A DNA stretch of 45,051 nucleotides from JARIHD01 sp036392795 (GTDB lineage Bacteria; Patescibacteriota; Saccharimonadia; Saccharimonadales; UBA4665): assembly GCA_036392795.1 (NCBI GenBank), contig DASVXH010000058.1, forward strand, positions 1 to 45,051, read 5' to 3'. The position numbers and the translations under genes were made by a program. The notes beneath the pieces are model-generated. The model searched no databases. It was given only the letters and a program-made list of their open reading frames with translations, and was not told the DNA's origin. This document shows positions 26,424 to 35,500 of this stretch, one piece after another. Numbering within the stretch: the first letter of the stretch is position 1; every line of letters begins with the position of its first letter.

Positions 26424-26517
26424 TGCCCGCAGTAAGCCTAGGCCGGTCAGAGCGCGCCATTTCGGTGCAATTGCTACTTTGTCCTGTTTGAGTAATTTGG
26501 CAATGACAAGTAAAATC

Positions 26518-26913
26518 TTAAAGAGTTATTGTAGACCAACCGTCCTTAAATTTATGATAAGCCTTCCTGCTATCAAGCCTCCACTCGTTGTCTTGTTTAA
26601 AAAGGACGTACAGATACCGAAAACCCAATCGGTGTTGACCCGTGCGAACGGTCTCAATTTCGATCCTTTTTGAACTTTTTTGTATAGTAGTTACAATTTC
26701 TTCCTCTTTGGGGTCATACTCTGGCGGATCGCCCAATGCACGTCCAGGAAGGTATTTGCGATCCCGCTTAGTAAAGAAGTCATCTAAGATGGGCTGAAGT
26801 TCCTGTCTGGCTTTCTCAAAGACTTTCTTTGTGCCAGTGACCTGGCCGTACCTCTTGTCATACCATTTTAATCGCCTGTGGTCCTTGACCTCCCATTTGT
26901 TTCTGGCAGTCAT
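26518..26913 (-). CDS. small NTF2-fold-like protein (possible immunity protein)
   Basis: 131 residues, soluble and basic. The C-terminal half (RLGFRYLYVLFKQDNEWRLDS, then KFKDGWSTITL) has the strand-turn-strand layout with W-x-x-DS ending that is common in NTF2-like immunity proteins of contact-dependent toxin systems. No toxin gene is adjacent, so the immunity role is only a suggestion. The ATG at 26913 is preferred over a TTG three codons earlier. Confidence 0.5.
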   Translation of the reverse strand: MTARNKWEVKDHRRLKWYDKRYGQVTGTKKVFEKARQELQPILDDFFTKRDRKYLPGRALGDPPEYDPKEEEIVTTIQKSSKRIEIETVRTGQHRLGFRYLYVLFKQDNEWRLDSRKAYHKFKDGWSTITL

Positions 26914-27001
26914 GTACTGCAAAAGTCTTGCTTTTGCCCATCCAACGATTGATCAACAAGTAAGATGGTATTTATACCATATTTATGATATAAATATATT
27001 T

Positions 27002-27586
27002 ATGGCGAATGAGAAGATGGTTAACCCTGAGACCTTTGATTTGATTTATCTCTGGAATCAGACAACAGAGCTCGTACGTGCATTGCCCGCGCCGTACACT
27101 TCAAGATACTACGACGGAGAGACGCGCGTTTATGCATCCGTGGCCTGGGATGGAGCAGGGCAGGAACGGTTGGTTTGTGTTGATGGCGCCTGGTTAGACG
27201 ACGCTACGCCAAGCCGAAGGTTGGCAACCGAAATTCACGTTAACATGGGAGGTCCAGACCTTTCGCAGTCGTGGATATATGATAGGGCATCTGCCCTATC
27301 TCCAGACCCTGCCACGCAGCACCAGATAGCTCGGCGTTTTCTTGATACATACAATAAGATAACGCTCAACCCTCTTGTAATAAAAGATATATGCAGCACC
27401 CCGGAAGGCAAAATTCAGTTCAATGAATTGCATGAGGTACCCAACCGTAAAAACATGAGCAAATTGGCGGTCATAAATCTTGGTCTCGCCACTCTTCTAG
27501 GCCGTCAAACAATAGAATACGAAGAGATTCTGGAGCAAGCCAAAACATGGTCTCCTCCGCGCGTACGTCCTTATCCCTGGCTTTAG
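27002..27586 (+). CDS. hypothetical protein
   Basis: 194 residues, soluble, not recognised. It has a mixed alpha/beta composition with VYASVAWDGAGQERLVCVDGAWLDD early and INLGLATLLGRQTIEYEEILEQA late. The frame is open further upstream, but that part overlaps the divergent gene and an AT-rich promoter-like stretch (26970-27000), so the ATG at 27002 is chosen. It stands alone and closes with no visible terminator. Confidence 0.6.
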   Translation: MANEKMVNPETFDLIYLWNQTTELVRALPAPYTSRYYDGETRVYASVAWDGAGQERLVCVDGAWLDDATPSRRLATEIHVNMGGPDLSQSWIYDRASALSPDPATQHQIARRFLDTYNKITLNPLVIKDICSTPEGKIQFNELHEVPNRKNMSKLAVINLGLATLLGRQTIEYEEILEQAKTWSPPRVRPYPWL

Positions 27587-27695
27587 GCTAGTGGCGGCCT
27601 ATTTTTGAATTGTACATTCATACACTCCAGCATAAGGACATCTTTTAGGTAAAGTCTGAAATTAGAAAGGTTAGGTTTCATTATACCTTAAAGAG

Positions 27696-27917
27696 CTATA
27701 GACCTAGTGCCTGAGTAATTAATCCTAGTACACATATCAATCCGACTACAATGCCCAAAGCCAACATGAGGCGATAAAAACCATTAAGTTTAGTCTTCTT
27801 TCCTAGCCAGATATAGATGCTCCATACTCCTAGGACGCAAAGGACAATGCCCCCGGCGATCGATGCAAATAACTTATAACCAAAATCAGAATCCATTATG
27901 GAGGTAGCTATGATCAT
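27696..27917 (-). CDS. small two-helix membrane protein
   Basis: 73 residues with two hydrophobic segments (LFASIAGGIVLCVLGVWSIYIWL and LMLALGIVVGLICVLGLI) joined by a short basic loop (GKKTKLNGFYR). This looks like the TrbC/pilin-like or holin-like small membrane proteins frequent in CPR genomes; the composition alone does not decide. It could start at either of two ATGs. No operon partner is visible on its strand. Confidence 0.55.
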   Translation of the reverse strand: MIIATSIMDSDFGYKLFASIAGGIVLCVLGVWSIYIWLGKKTKLNGFYRLMLALGIVVGLICVLGLITQALGL

Positions 27918-27954
27918 ATTAGGAGTATAGCAATTTTATAGAGCCGAGAGAGCT

Positions 27955-28050
27955 TTTATGGAGAGGATGGTTGTAGTCCAAACTTTTAAAATCTTAGGTC
28001 TGCAGAAAGTTGAAAAGGAGATCCAGGAAATACGAAAGTTATTCGACTAG
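27955..28050 (+). repeat. junction repeat copy H with a 27-codon ORF
   Basis: TTTATGGAGAGGATGG then TTGTAGTCCAAACTTTT lines up with copy B (CTCATGGCTGGGGAGAATGG then TCGCAAGTAAAACTTTT) with a four-base gap. The ATG at 27967 opens a 27-codon frame beginning MVVVQTFKILGL and ending in a charged helix (VEKEIQEIRKLFD), similar in length and pattern to the ORF at copy B. A hairpin-like GAGCCGAGAGAGC precedes it. Moderate support as a diverged family member. Confidence 0.4.
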
Positions 28051-28111
28051 TTCTCTCAGAGGTGCGAAGTATTCAGCCCTAGAGGGGAGTTATTTGTTGT
28101 AAACTAGCTCT

Positions 28112-28732
28112 ATGGAACAACTAAAAAGTCAGCCTGTCGACTGGGTAGGTAAAGAGCACCTTGGTTTTGTTATCAATGCCGCCTTTTCAGAGGAGAACAC
28201 AAACACTATCACTGCGTGGCTTGAGGGCTTACAGAAAGTTGCAGTCGAGGGTGTCTATACTATGAAATCCGAAGGTCTTCACATAACTGTTTTGGATTGG
28301 GTGGCGCCACTCTTTGATTACGAAGGAGCAGACAAGCGTAGGCTTTACGATGAGCTTTATCCTAGCTACGATGCTGCATTTCGACGCATTACCGACAATA
28401 TAAAGCCATTCGATGTGCACTTTACTGAACTACGAGTTATGCCGGGGGCAATTATCATCGTGGGCCAAGATGGAGGTCAATTCCAGTCATTGCGTCAAGA
28501 GTTTATGGATAGCGTAGGCCTGCCCAAAGGCGGCAAGCAGCCACCTACTATTGTGCATAGCTCACTTGTACGTTTCGTCGCGCCAGAAATAGATCTAGCA
28601 CCGTTGGAAGAATATGCCCGAAATAATCCCTTAGACCTCACTCAACATATTGATGAATTCCGTTTAGTGAAGACTCGACGCGAACCCATGCAAGATTTTA
28701 GTATCATTGATACCTATAGGCTTGCCGGATAA
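28112..28732 (+). CDS. 2H phosphoesterase superfamily protein (2'-5' RNA ligase-like)
   Basis: 206 residues with the two H-x-[ST] motifs that define the 2H fold: LHITVLDW at about residue 55 and IVHSSLVRF at about 150. The spacing is right for LigT/CPDase enzymes, which open cyclic phosphates or 2'-5' bonds. Substrate is unknown; tRNA-splicing, NAD-derived cyclic phosphates and 2'-5' oligonucleotides are all precedents. An A/T-rich box lies close before the ATG, suggesting a short leader. A hairpin and junction repeat E follow. Confidence 0.75.
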   Translation: MEQLKSQPVDWVGKEHLGFVINAAFSEENTNTITAWLEGLQKVAVEGVYTMKSEGLHITVLDWVAPLFDYEGADKRRLYDELYPSYDAAFRRITDNIKPFDVHFTELRVMPGAIIIVGQDGGQFQSLRQEFMDSVGLPKGGKQPPTIVHSSLVRFVAPEIDLAPLEEYARNNPLDLTQHIDEFRLVKTRREPMQDFSIIDTYRLAG

Positions 28733-28753
28733 AAAATGATAGACTCGCGATTA

Positions 28754-28800
28754 GAAAATGACACAAAATTGCTCTTTTTGTCATTTTCATGGCTGGCCGA
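28754..28800 (+). terminator. hairpin terminator joined to junction repeat copy E
   Basis: A 10-base perfect stem (GAAAATGACA with TGTCATTTTC) with inner A/T pairing closes the 2H gene. The last C of the stem is directly followed by ATGGCTGGCC, the shared start of the junction family. The T-run inside the right arm suits a terminator on either strand. Confidence 0.6.
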
Positions 28801-28875
28801 ACGATATATCAGAAAAAGTTGGCTGAGGGCAAAACCATGCGTGAGATATTCGGTTATCTGATTGGGTTGCTTTGA
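28789..28875 (+). CDS. possible 28-codon peptide at junction copy E
   Basis: The frame from the ATG at 28789 begins MAGRTIYQKKLAEGKTMREI and ends in a short hydrophobic segment (FGYLIGLL). After the stop, in another frame, DPEDIQHSEYVEKITGQKL runs to 28931, so the original may have been longer and is now broken. There is no ribosome site because a terminator stem sits directly ahead. It may be only a remnant. Confidence 0.25.
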   Translation: MAGRTIYQKKLAEGKTMREIFGYLIGLL

Positions 28876-28936
28876 TCCTGAAGATATCCAGCATTCGGAA
28901 TATGTAGAAAAGATAACGGGCCAGAAGTTATAAAAT

Positions 28937-29254
28937 ATGATGATGTTCTATAATCGTTTTGTTTGGTGGCTAACACATAAGGTTAATCGTTGGCAGGTCA
29001 AAAAGAATTATGGCGATACAGGACTGTATAACCATTTTGACGATATGCATAAACGAGGTTTGCAACCTTTTGTCGGACTTATTCCCTTCATATTCTACGT
29101 GGGTCCTTTTGCTGCCTATTTATATTTTGTCATGGAAGTGCTGCCCTTTTCTAATACGGTGCGGACGTTAATAGTGGGAGGTAGCCTGGGCGGAGCGTGG
29201 ATCTGGGGAGTTATATACCTTGTTAGAAGGATTAAAAAAGAAAAGCAGCGTTAG
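28937..29254 (+). CDS. small membrane protein
   Basis: 105 residues. A basic amphipathic N-terminus (FYNRFVWWLTHKVNRWQVKK) is followed by two membrane helices (LIPFIFYVGPFAAYLYFVM and TLIVGGSLGGAWIWGVIYLV) and a basic tail (RRIKKEKQR). The family is not recognised. Three ATG codons in a row open the frame. It stands 57 bases before the winged-helix gene on the same strand and may share its transcript. Confidence 0.6.
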   Translation: MMMFYNRFVWWLTHKVNRWQVKKNYGDTGLYNHFDDMHKRGLQPFVGLIPFIFYVGPFAAYLYFVMEVLPFSNTVRTLIVGGSLGGAWIWGVIYLVRRIKKEKQR

Positions 29255-29311
29255 CCGCTCCAACCTATCAGGAGGGCATAAGTTTGTTGTTAGTTATGCT
29301 ATACTCGCGCG

Positions 29312-30307
29312 ATGGAAAGACTGTTCCCTCCCATGTGTGAAAAGGCTGGCCCTGTTCCTGCTCCCGTTATGGGTGCCTGTCTGAATCATGGCTTTAACCA
29401 TGAGATCAAGACTCTCATTACCGTTGCATTCTTCAGTGACTACCTTAATCCGCACTCTGCTGTGGATATACGAGACATCTTGGCGGAAGCACAAAGTAAA
29501 AATCCGACTCCTCCCGGCACTCTAGATCAGATCGCCAGTCATTGTCAGAATTCTCTGGGATACCGTGGTGCGAGGTTATTGTCTCCCGCTGTCTGGAATG
29601 AAAAGACCGGGAGCACGATAGCATGGAAGGCTAATCCGCAGGACTATATGGGTAAACTTGCTTTGGCCGGATTTACCAGCGAATGGAGTTTGACGTACCC
29701 TAAACTGTCATTACAAGACATCTTGGGGCGACAAGGGACAGGAGTGTTGCGGTATAAAATTCTCGGAAATATACTTAGGTCCAAGGAAGCACTGTCTGCT
29801 GCTGAGTTGGCTTCTCTGATTGCTGGCGTCGAGTACGGTCAGATTACTCCTCAAGTTAGAGAGCTGACCCGGCTTGGCATCATTGAAAGACATCCAAGCC
29901 CAAAAGACAAACGCGCGATTCAGCTTTTCTTCGCACCCGGTGTCAAGAAGCCTTTTAAAGCTTTACACAAGGGTATCCAAGACATACGTCAAGGTATTAA
30001 ATTGGAATCTTATACCGAGGTTGCCACCAGCCTTTTATCCAGGCCTGTAGCTATAAGGAAACTCATAAAAAAGGGTTTGACCGCATTGCCCTATTTAAAT
30101 AAGTCCAAGACTGAGCAGGAGATTCTAGAAATCCTGAGCGCCGGTGCCTGCAGGTCAAGTGACATTGATGTGGCGTTGGGCAGATGCATGAGTGCCAGCT
30201 CGCTAAATTACGTTTTGAGCGGACTCGTCCAGGCCGGTAAAATATCTCGAGAGGTTCCCCCTCCCAACGAGAGAGGAAAAGGGGCGTCTTACATATATAG
30301 ACTTTAG
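29312..30307 (+). CDS. multi-winged-helix DNA-binding protein (hypothetical)
   Basis: 331 residues. At least two MarR/ArsR-type helix-turn-helix units are visible: LRSKEALSAAELASLIAG, leading to ITPQVRELTRLGIIERHPSP in the middle, and ILSAGACRSSDIDVALG, leading to LNYVLSGLVQAGKISREVPP at the C-terminus, each followed by a likely wing. The first 140 residues are also mostly helical. No enzymatic motif is seen. This looks like a lineage-specific regulator; it has the same style as the 790-residue protein at 40550. A hairpin terminator follows. Confidence 0.6.
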   Translation: MERLFPPMCEKAGPVPAPVMGACLNHGFNHEIKTLITVAFFSDYLNPHSAVDIRDILAEAQSKNPTPPGTLDQIASHCQNSLGYRGARLLSPAVWNEKTGSTIAWKANPQDYMGKLALAGFTSEWSLTYPKLSLQDILGRQGTGVLRYKILGNILRSKEALSAAELASLIAGVEYGQITPQVRELTRLGIIERHPSPKDKRAIQLFFAPGVKKPFKALHKGIQDIRQGIKLESYTEVATSLLSRPVAIRKLIKKGLTALPYLNKSKTEQEILEILSAGACRSSDIDVALGRCMSASSLNYVLSGLVQAGKISREVPPPNERGKGASYIYRL

Positions 30308-30330
30308 GCCAACTGTTAGAATGCAAATCT

Positions 30331-30380
30331 AAAAGACCTCCGAAGAAGTCTTTTTATGGTGTTTATGCGTGGCTGGCCAC
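30331..30380 (+). terminator. hairpin terminator joined to junction repeat copy F
   Basis: AAAAGAC pairs with GTCTTTTT (30331-30355) and is followed by a T-run, closing the winged-helix gene. About 15 bases later comes GCGTGGCTGGCCACG, which shares TGGCTGGCC with copy E. A 30-codon frame opens at 30356 (MVFMRGWPRSPELEHHS...), like those at the other junctions; whether it is expressed is unknown. Confidence 0.6.
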
Positions 30381-30495
30381 GTAGCCCAGAATTGGAACAC
30401 CATTCTGCCCAGTTTGTTGTTGATGTACGAAAAATTAGTAGAACTTGATGCGAGCATGGGTCGAGATGGTCTCCCGCCATGATTCGTACCATTGG

Positions 30496-31164
30496 CTACT
30501 CGGCTACAAGACGCCTTAGCTTGTTATAACTAATCTCGCTCCAGTTTCGTACCGTCGCAACAACCCCTTGCAGCGGTTTTTCCGGTGGGTTGTACTGTGT
30601 AAACCCAACAACCTTACAGCCGGCCGCATGGCCAGCCTCTATCCCCGTCAAACTATCTTCAAAAATAACGCAGTCTTCCGGTGAGAGGTGTAGTTCCTTC
30701 ATTGTATAAAGATAGGTGGCAGGGTGTGGCTTATGCTCCTTTACGTCACTGCCGGTCACAATGACCGAAAAATATTGCCGGATGCCGAGGATGTCTAGTT
30801 TTATATCAATACCTTCCCGCAGGCTTGATGACGCAACTGCGCAGGTTACCCCATGTTTTTTAAGATCCTGTAAAAATACTACTAGTCCTGGGTCGGCTGC
30901 AATGCCTTCGGCTTGTAACTGCTCACGCATATGTTTTTGTGCCTGAACGGCAAACTCATCATGATCAATGTGAATTCCAGAATGATTCTTCACATTTGCG
31001 AGCAAGTTCTTGAGTGAAGCAGCTCGATGGCCTTCACCCTGAGGATCAGGTATGGAGTCTAAATCAACCCCGTGGTGAGATAACAGCCTTTTCCGTACGC
31101 GCAGGCCAATCTCGACAGTGTCAATTAAGACACCATCCATGTCGAATATAACGGCTTTAATCAT
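30496..31164 (-). CDS. HAD-superfamily phosphatase (beta-phosphoglucomutase-like)
   Basis: 222 residues. Motif I is AVIFDMDGVLIDT (nucleophile and acid Asp), motif II is the Ser in CAVASSS, motif III is the Lys in KEHKPHPATYL, and motif IV is the acidic pair in CVIFEDSLTGIEAG. The helical cap lies between motifs I and II, typical of subfamily IA phosphatases and phosphomutases acting on sugar phosphates or pyrophosphate. The ATG at 31164 gives the normal start; a GTG 10 codons earlier is unlikely. It stands alone between two junctions. Confidence 0.9.
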   Translation of the reverse strand: MIKAVIFDMDGVLIDTVEIGLRVRKRLLSHHGVDLDSIPDPQGEGHRAASLKNLLANVKNHSGIHIDHDEFAVQAQKHMREQLQAEGIAADPGLVVFLQDLKKHGVTCAVASSSLREGIDIKLDILGIRQYFSVIVTGSDVKEHKPHPATYLYTMKELHLSPEDCVIFEDSLTGIEAGHAAGCKVVGFTQYNPPEKPLQGVVATVRNWSEISYNKLRRLVAE

Positions 31165-31196
31165 GTACTTTACTGTATCAGTAACAAGCGGCACTG

Positions 31197-31224
31197 TGCC
31201 AGGAAGGATTCGAACTCATGCAAA
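31197..31224 (-). pseudogene. tRNA T-arm/acceptor fragment at junction C
   Basis: Read on the minus strand it gives GAGTTCGAATCC followed by TTCCTGGCA, the T-loop and 3' acceptor end of a tRNA. The T-stem pairs badly and no D-arm, anticodon arm or 5' acceptor strand is present, so it is a remnant and not a gene. It lies just upstream of the HAD gene. Confidence 0.55.
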
Positions 31225-31252
31225 GTAAAACTTTACAAGTGATGAATATGTT

Positions 31253-31365
31253 TTCTAATAATAACTTGGCTGGGGAGGATGGCCCTAAGTAGGGCAAAAC
31301 AAAAAGCCGAAGCATACTCTTCGAAATCCCCCAATATCTCGGCGTGGAGGCGAGGAATATATTGA
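31253..31365 (+). repeat. junction repeat copy C with a 28-codon ORF
   Basis: CTAATAATAACTTGGCTGGGGAGGATGG, followed by CCCTAAGTAGGGC, matches copy B closely from the AATAAT through AGTA. The minus strand reads CCTCCCCAGCCA, a tRNA-like acceptor and CCA end. The ATG at 31279 opens a 28-codon frame (MALSRAKQKAEAY...). An overlapping frame from 31218 begins MQSKTLQV and ends LAGEDGPK, similar to MAGENGRK at copy B. Confidence 0.6.
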
Positions 31366-31409
31366 AAGCTCGTGTATGATAGACAAGTTATTCAATAAGG
31401 AGGATCTGA

Positions 31410-32216
31410 ATGTCCGCTGTAGCCGAGATACTTGTTATGGGTGGAGTTCACGGGAATGAACCGCTAGGGATGGCCCTAGTTCGATCCCTGAAAGAGGATC
31501 GTATTGAGGGTGTAGACGCACTGATCGCTAATGAGCGAGCAGCCGAACAGGGCGTCAGATTTATCGATAACGAGCTAAGTTATGACAGTGTTCCAGGGAG
31601 AGGCTCTTATGAAGATACTCGCTTTTCTGAGGTTTGTGAGGAGGCCAAGCCCTATTCACTCATTTTAGATATTCATAATGTTGAAGAGCCCGGGACCTTT
31701 GAAGCGTGGATGTATGAACCCACCGATAGGCTTAAGAATCCTGTGCGTTGGCTTATGCAAAAAGCGGGAATTCACCATGCCATAAAAACACCAGAGGATT
31801 GGGCGCTGTACAATCTGTTGCAGCAGACCGTGACACTTGAAATCGGTATGCCCGCAGAGAATTACGACGGATGGGAGAAGGCACAAATCAAAAAGTGGCG
31901 TTCAATCCTAACAGAAATGACTGAAATAGGCCTTGATAACCTCCGACCAGAATCCTGGAGCTCCGCTACCTGTATGTACCTGGAATCAGCGGGCAGTGTA
32001 GACCGCGCGCAGGCCAAACAAGCCGGCATTGAGCAATCTCCCATACTTCAGCGATATGACAGAATACCCGACGATGTAGCACGGGCACTGCAATTAGAGC
32101 CCGGTCTTAGGGTACAGACTTGGAACTACAATAATATGAGCAAGCCCATCCCAGGGGCAAATGGCGAGCGTGAATACTGGGGAAGCTATGCGAGGGATAT
32201 AGCGGCGTTTCTATGA
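31410..32216 (+). CDS. M14-like zinc deacylase (succinylglutamate desuccinylase/aspartoacylase family)
   Basis: 268 residues. GGVHGNEPLG carries the His and Glu zinc ligands, ILDIHN the second His, and TLEIGMP the catalytic Glu, in the family order. R/N residues near FIDNELSYDS may hold the substrate carboxylate. These enzymes release acyl groups from amino acids (N-acetyl-aspartate, N-succinyl-glutamate); the true substrate here is unknown. AAGGAGG lies 6-7 bases ahead of the ATG, a strong ribosome site. A hairpin follows the stop. Confidence 0.8.
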   Translation: MSAVAEILVMGGVHGNEPLGMALVRSLKEDRIEGVDALIANERAAEQGVRFIDNELSYDSVPGRGSYEDTRFSEVCEEAKPYSLILDIHNVEEPGTFEAWMYEPTDRLKNPVRWLMQKAGIHHAIKTPEDWALYNLLQQTVTLEIGMPAENYDGWEKAQIKKWRSILTEMTEIGLDNLRPESWSSATCMYLESAGSVDRAQAKQAGIEQSPILQRYDRIPDDVARALQLEPGLRVQTWNYNNMSKPIPGANGEREYWGSYARDIAAFL

Positions 32217-32264
32217 GATAGAGTAGTCCAAATTGTGCATCTCGTCATCGTAGGTAAAACGACA

Positions 32265-32325
32265 AATATCGCCATTTTCAGGCGATATTCTGTTGTAATA
32301 ATCTCATGGCTGAGCGTTAGGCATG
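32265..32325 (+). repeat. hairpin and junction repeat copy D
   Basis: A 9-base perfect stem (AATATCGCC with GGCGATATT around ATTTTCA) is followed after 6 bases by TAATAATCTCATGGCTGAGC. The last part is identical to copy B for 15 bases, AATAATCTCATGGCT. No T-arm fragment is visible at this copy. Confidence 0.6.
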
Positions 32326-32352
32326 GGAATATAACTAGCGTTGGAGTTTACT

Positions 32353-32519
32353 ATGGCCGAAATTAGCGACGATGCGTACGAGAAGCTTCGACTCATTTTA
32401 GAGAAACAATATGGGCAAAAGTTCACATCTGAAGAAGCAAAGAAATTGGCAATGGACTTATCCAATTTTACGAACTACTCATAGAACTGGACAAAGTTAT
32501 AAAAGAGTTGCCTGACTAA
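32353..32519 (+). pseudogene. small helical protein gene, broken by a one-base frameshift
   Basis: The frame from the ATG at 32353 reads MAEISDDAYEKLRLILEKQY, then GQKFTSEEAKKLAMDLSNF, and then stops at 32484. Restoring one T in the run at 32466-32469 continues it as YELLIELDKVIKELPD to a stop at 32519, giving a 55-residue helical protein. That form resembles small helical proteins I have seen near mobile or regulatory genes in CPR genomes. The break in a homopolymer could be real decay or a sequencing error. No family name can be given. Confidence 0.55.
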
Positions 32520-32564
32520 ATATTCTAGTCATATAGAGTATAATGTTTCATAAGAACTCAGTCT

Positions 32565-35500
32565 ATGATCACTCAACAGATACAAGAAGCTAGACTAAAA
32601 GTTGCGATTTCAAGTGCAGGCAATCGCTACAGTACAGTTGTCAATTTGCAAGTCCAAAACATTCTTAAAAATCTGCACGCGCTAAATCGTGAACCGGCGT
32701 ATCTGGCGGACTTGCTCGGACTGACATATAAAGTTCAGCGAGCGACTCGCTATTTAGGCAATCACACTGATAAAGAAGCTGAGATAAAACAATTGCAAGC
32801 TGACGCTAAGACTATAGTAAATAGGCTCGTTGGGCTAAAGGCTAAGACGAAATACCAGAATATCCTTTGGAGTGATGTATCAAAAATTATCAAGCGCGCC
32901 GCCGACCAGTCGTATGAACTGTACTCCCTATTTCGACAACGTAAGGAGGAAAAGCAAAAGGAAAGGCCATATGACTCCACTGATTATGGTGCGAGTAATA
33001 TGTGGAATTTATACCGCGCACTTGCAGAATTGCAAAGATTTCTAGATGATTCCAGGCCAACATTATTCAATAAGCCACGCATGATATTGCGTGGTGAGGC
33101 TGGTATTGGAAAAACACACCTTCTTTGCGATTACGCGAAGATACGTGTCGAATCTGGCAGGCCGACATTGATCTTCTTGGCACATGAACTACTAGGAGTG
33201 CAGAGCAAAAGTAACCCCATTGAGTGTATGGCCTCACTCCTTGGATACGCCGATGTCCCTGGATTCATTACGGACTTAGAGCAACTTTCGAAGAGCTCCG
33301 AGGATAGAGTCTGTCTAATAGTTGATGCGGTAAACGAAGCCGAGGGGCTCAAGTGGGCTGAGTTATCGACCCTGTTCAACATTAAAGGGTTGTCACTAGT
33401 TGTTAGTGTAAGAAATGGATATGAGCCAATTATTAAGGACTCTGACAGGTATACAGCAATTCAACATTTTGGCTTTGCCGAGATGGAATGGCAAGCAATC
33501 TCCACATTCTTTAAACATTACAAGATGGAAATGCCAGAAATTCCGATCATTGACCCGGAATTCAAGAACCCTCTGTTTCTAAAGATATTCTGCGAATCAT
33601 ATGCAGGCAGGAAAGACAAAACGCCTCGTGGTCATGGAGCGACCCATGTTTTTGAGCAGTACGTAGAGACTCAGTCTAAAAGAGTCTTGAATGAGCTCGG
33701 ATTGAAACTGCCAAAGGACTATTTGTGGAAGCACGTGATTAAGGAGATGGGGGTGTGGATGGGTAAAAACGGCAAAGCGAGAATGCTACGGCCAAAGCTA
33801 CTTGAGATTGTGGCACGAGACACAAAACTGTCCCCACACAGCAGCCGTTTAATTTCACTGATGGAGCATCACGGTTTACTTATAAAATACCCAAGCTACA
33901 ACAAGAACGGCAAACGCAAGGGATACGGCTACAGTTTTACCTATAATAGATTTAGCGACCACCTTATAGTTAGATCGATACTAACCGAGAATAGAATTGA
34001 CAGCTCCGATGCCGCAAAAGTATTTTTCCGGCAAAGTTCTTTCCTCCAGAGGAACAGATATAATTCGGGGCTCATGGAGGCCTTAGCCATCCAGATACCA
34101 GAGCGTTGTAAGGGTCAGGAGCTTACATGGCTAGTTCCCAAGAAATACCGCGGCGACTGGACGATGAAGATGGCTTTTATTGAAGGCTTAAAATGGCGTG
34201 ACGTAGCAAGTGTTGATAAGCAAACTGGCGCATTAAAGTTCATGGACGCGGATCAAGTGAGGAAATACATGAACGAATATTTTCACGACACAGAGCAGGA
34301 TGAACATATTATTCTGAACTGTATGCTTGACGTATGCGCCATACCCTCTCATCCCTTCAACGCTGATCGATTGCACAAACTACTGAATCGACATTCTTTA
34401 GGTAAACGGGATTCTTGGTGGCAATATTTCCTATTAAACTATGAGGATAACTCAGGTAACGCTGTAGAGAGACTGCAATCTTGGAGCTTGAGCGAGCTAC
34501 CCCAGAGGGCATCATCTGACTCGGTTCGCTTGGCGGCCGTAGCCCTGTCATGGACCTTGGCATCCTCAAACCGTAGTTTACGGGACCGCTCATCACGGGC
34601 GTTAGTGTGCTTGCTAACTTATCATCAGCAAGCACTTTTAGAAACCTTGAAGCAGTTCGCTGATAATAACGATCCCTATATTATGCAGAGATTGTTTGCC
34701 GTTACATATGGGGCGCTATCGCTGAATCCAAGAGAGAAGTTAAACTTTAAAAGCATAGTCCAGTGGATCTATAAGAGTTACTTCTTGAATACTAAACGAC
34801 GACCCGATGCACTTATGGATGATTACGCCAAGGGCACCATTGAACTCTATCTGCGCAACTATAGGAACGATGTTCAAGTTAGAACAAAGAAGATCACTCC
34901 ACCGTTCCCTTACTATAAGTTTCCAACAAAAATTCCGACCGTCAAATCATTGCAGAAAAAATATAGGGGTGAAGATCATAATTACTACAGCATATGGGGA
35001 TCGCTCATGTACGGTGAGGGTGGTGCTGCTATAGCCGACTTCGGGAATTACACCATGGGGTCGATACTTAGAGGCTTCTCCGATGTGCCGTTGTCAGCTA
35101 GGCCGCCAAGAAACATAAAGGCAGGGCATGATGCGTTCCTAAGGTCGCTATCTGAGAAACAGAGAAAGCTGTTAGATACATATAATACCCTTCGATTCAG
35201 TAGAATTACATTCCCCTGGGCTGAGGCAATTAGGGCCAAGAAAGAAACAGCTAATACTGAAGCCAAGCCGACAATTAGTGACTTAGACATTAAGGGAGCT
35301 TTGCGGGCTTTTGAAAGATCCCTGGGTCCAATAAAGCGCATTAAGTACCGAAAGTATGGGCCATACATTAGAGACGAGAAACGGTTTAATTGGAAAGAAA
35401 ATGATTACGATCTAAACATAGCCCGGCGCTGGATATTCAAGCGAGTGATAGACTTAGGTTGGAATCCAAAAGCTCACGAAACATTTGACAAGCATTACAG

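Noticed and set aside
32306..32325. GCGTTAGGC at junction D looks like the end of an integron attC site
   Set aside because: No paired RYYYAAC half-site in a foldable arrangement is visible, the other junctions lack it and no integron integrase is present.
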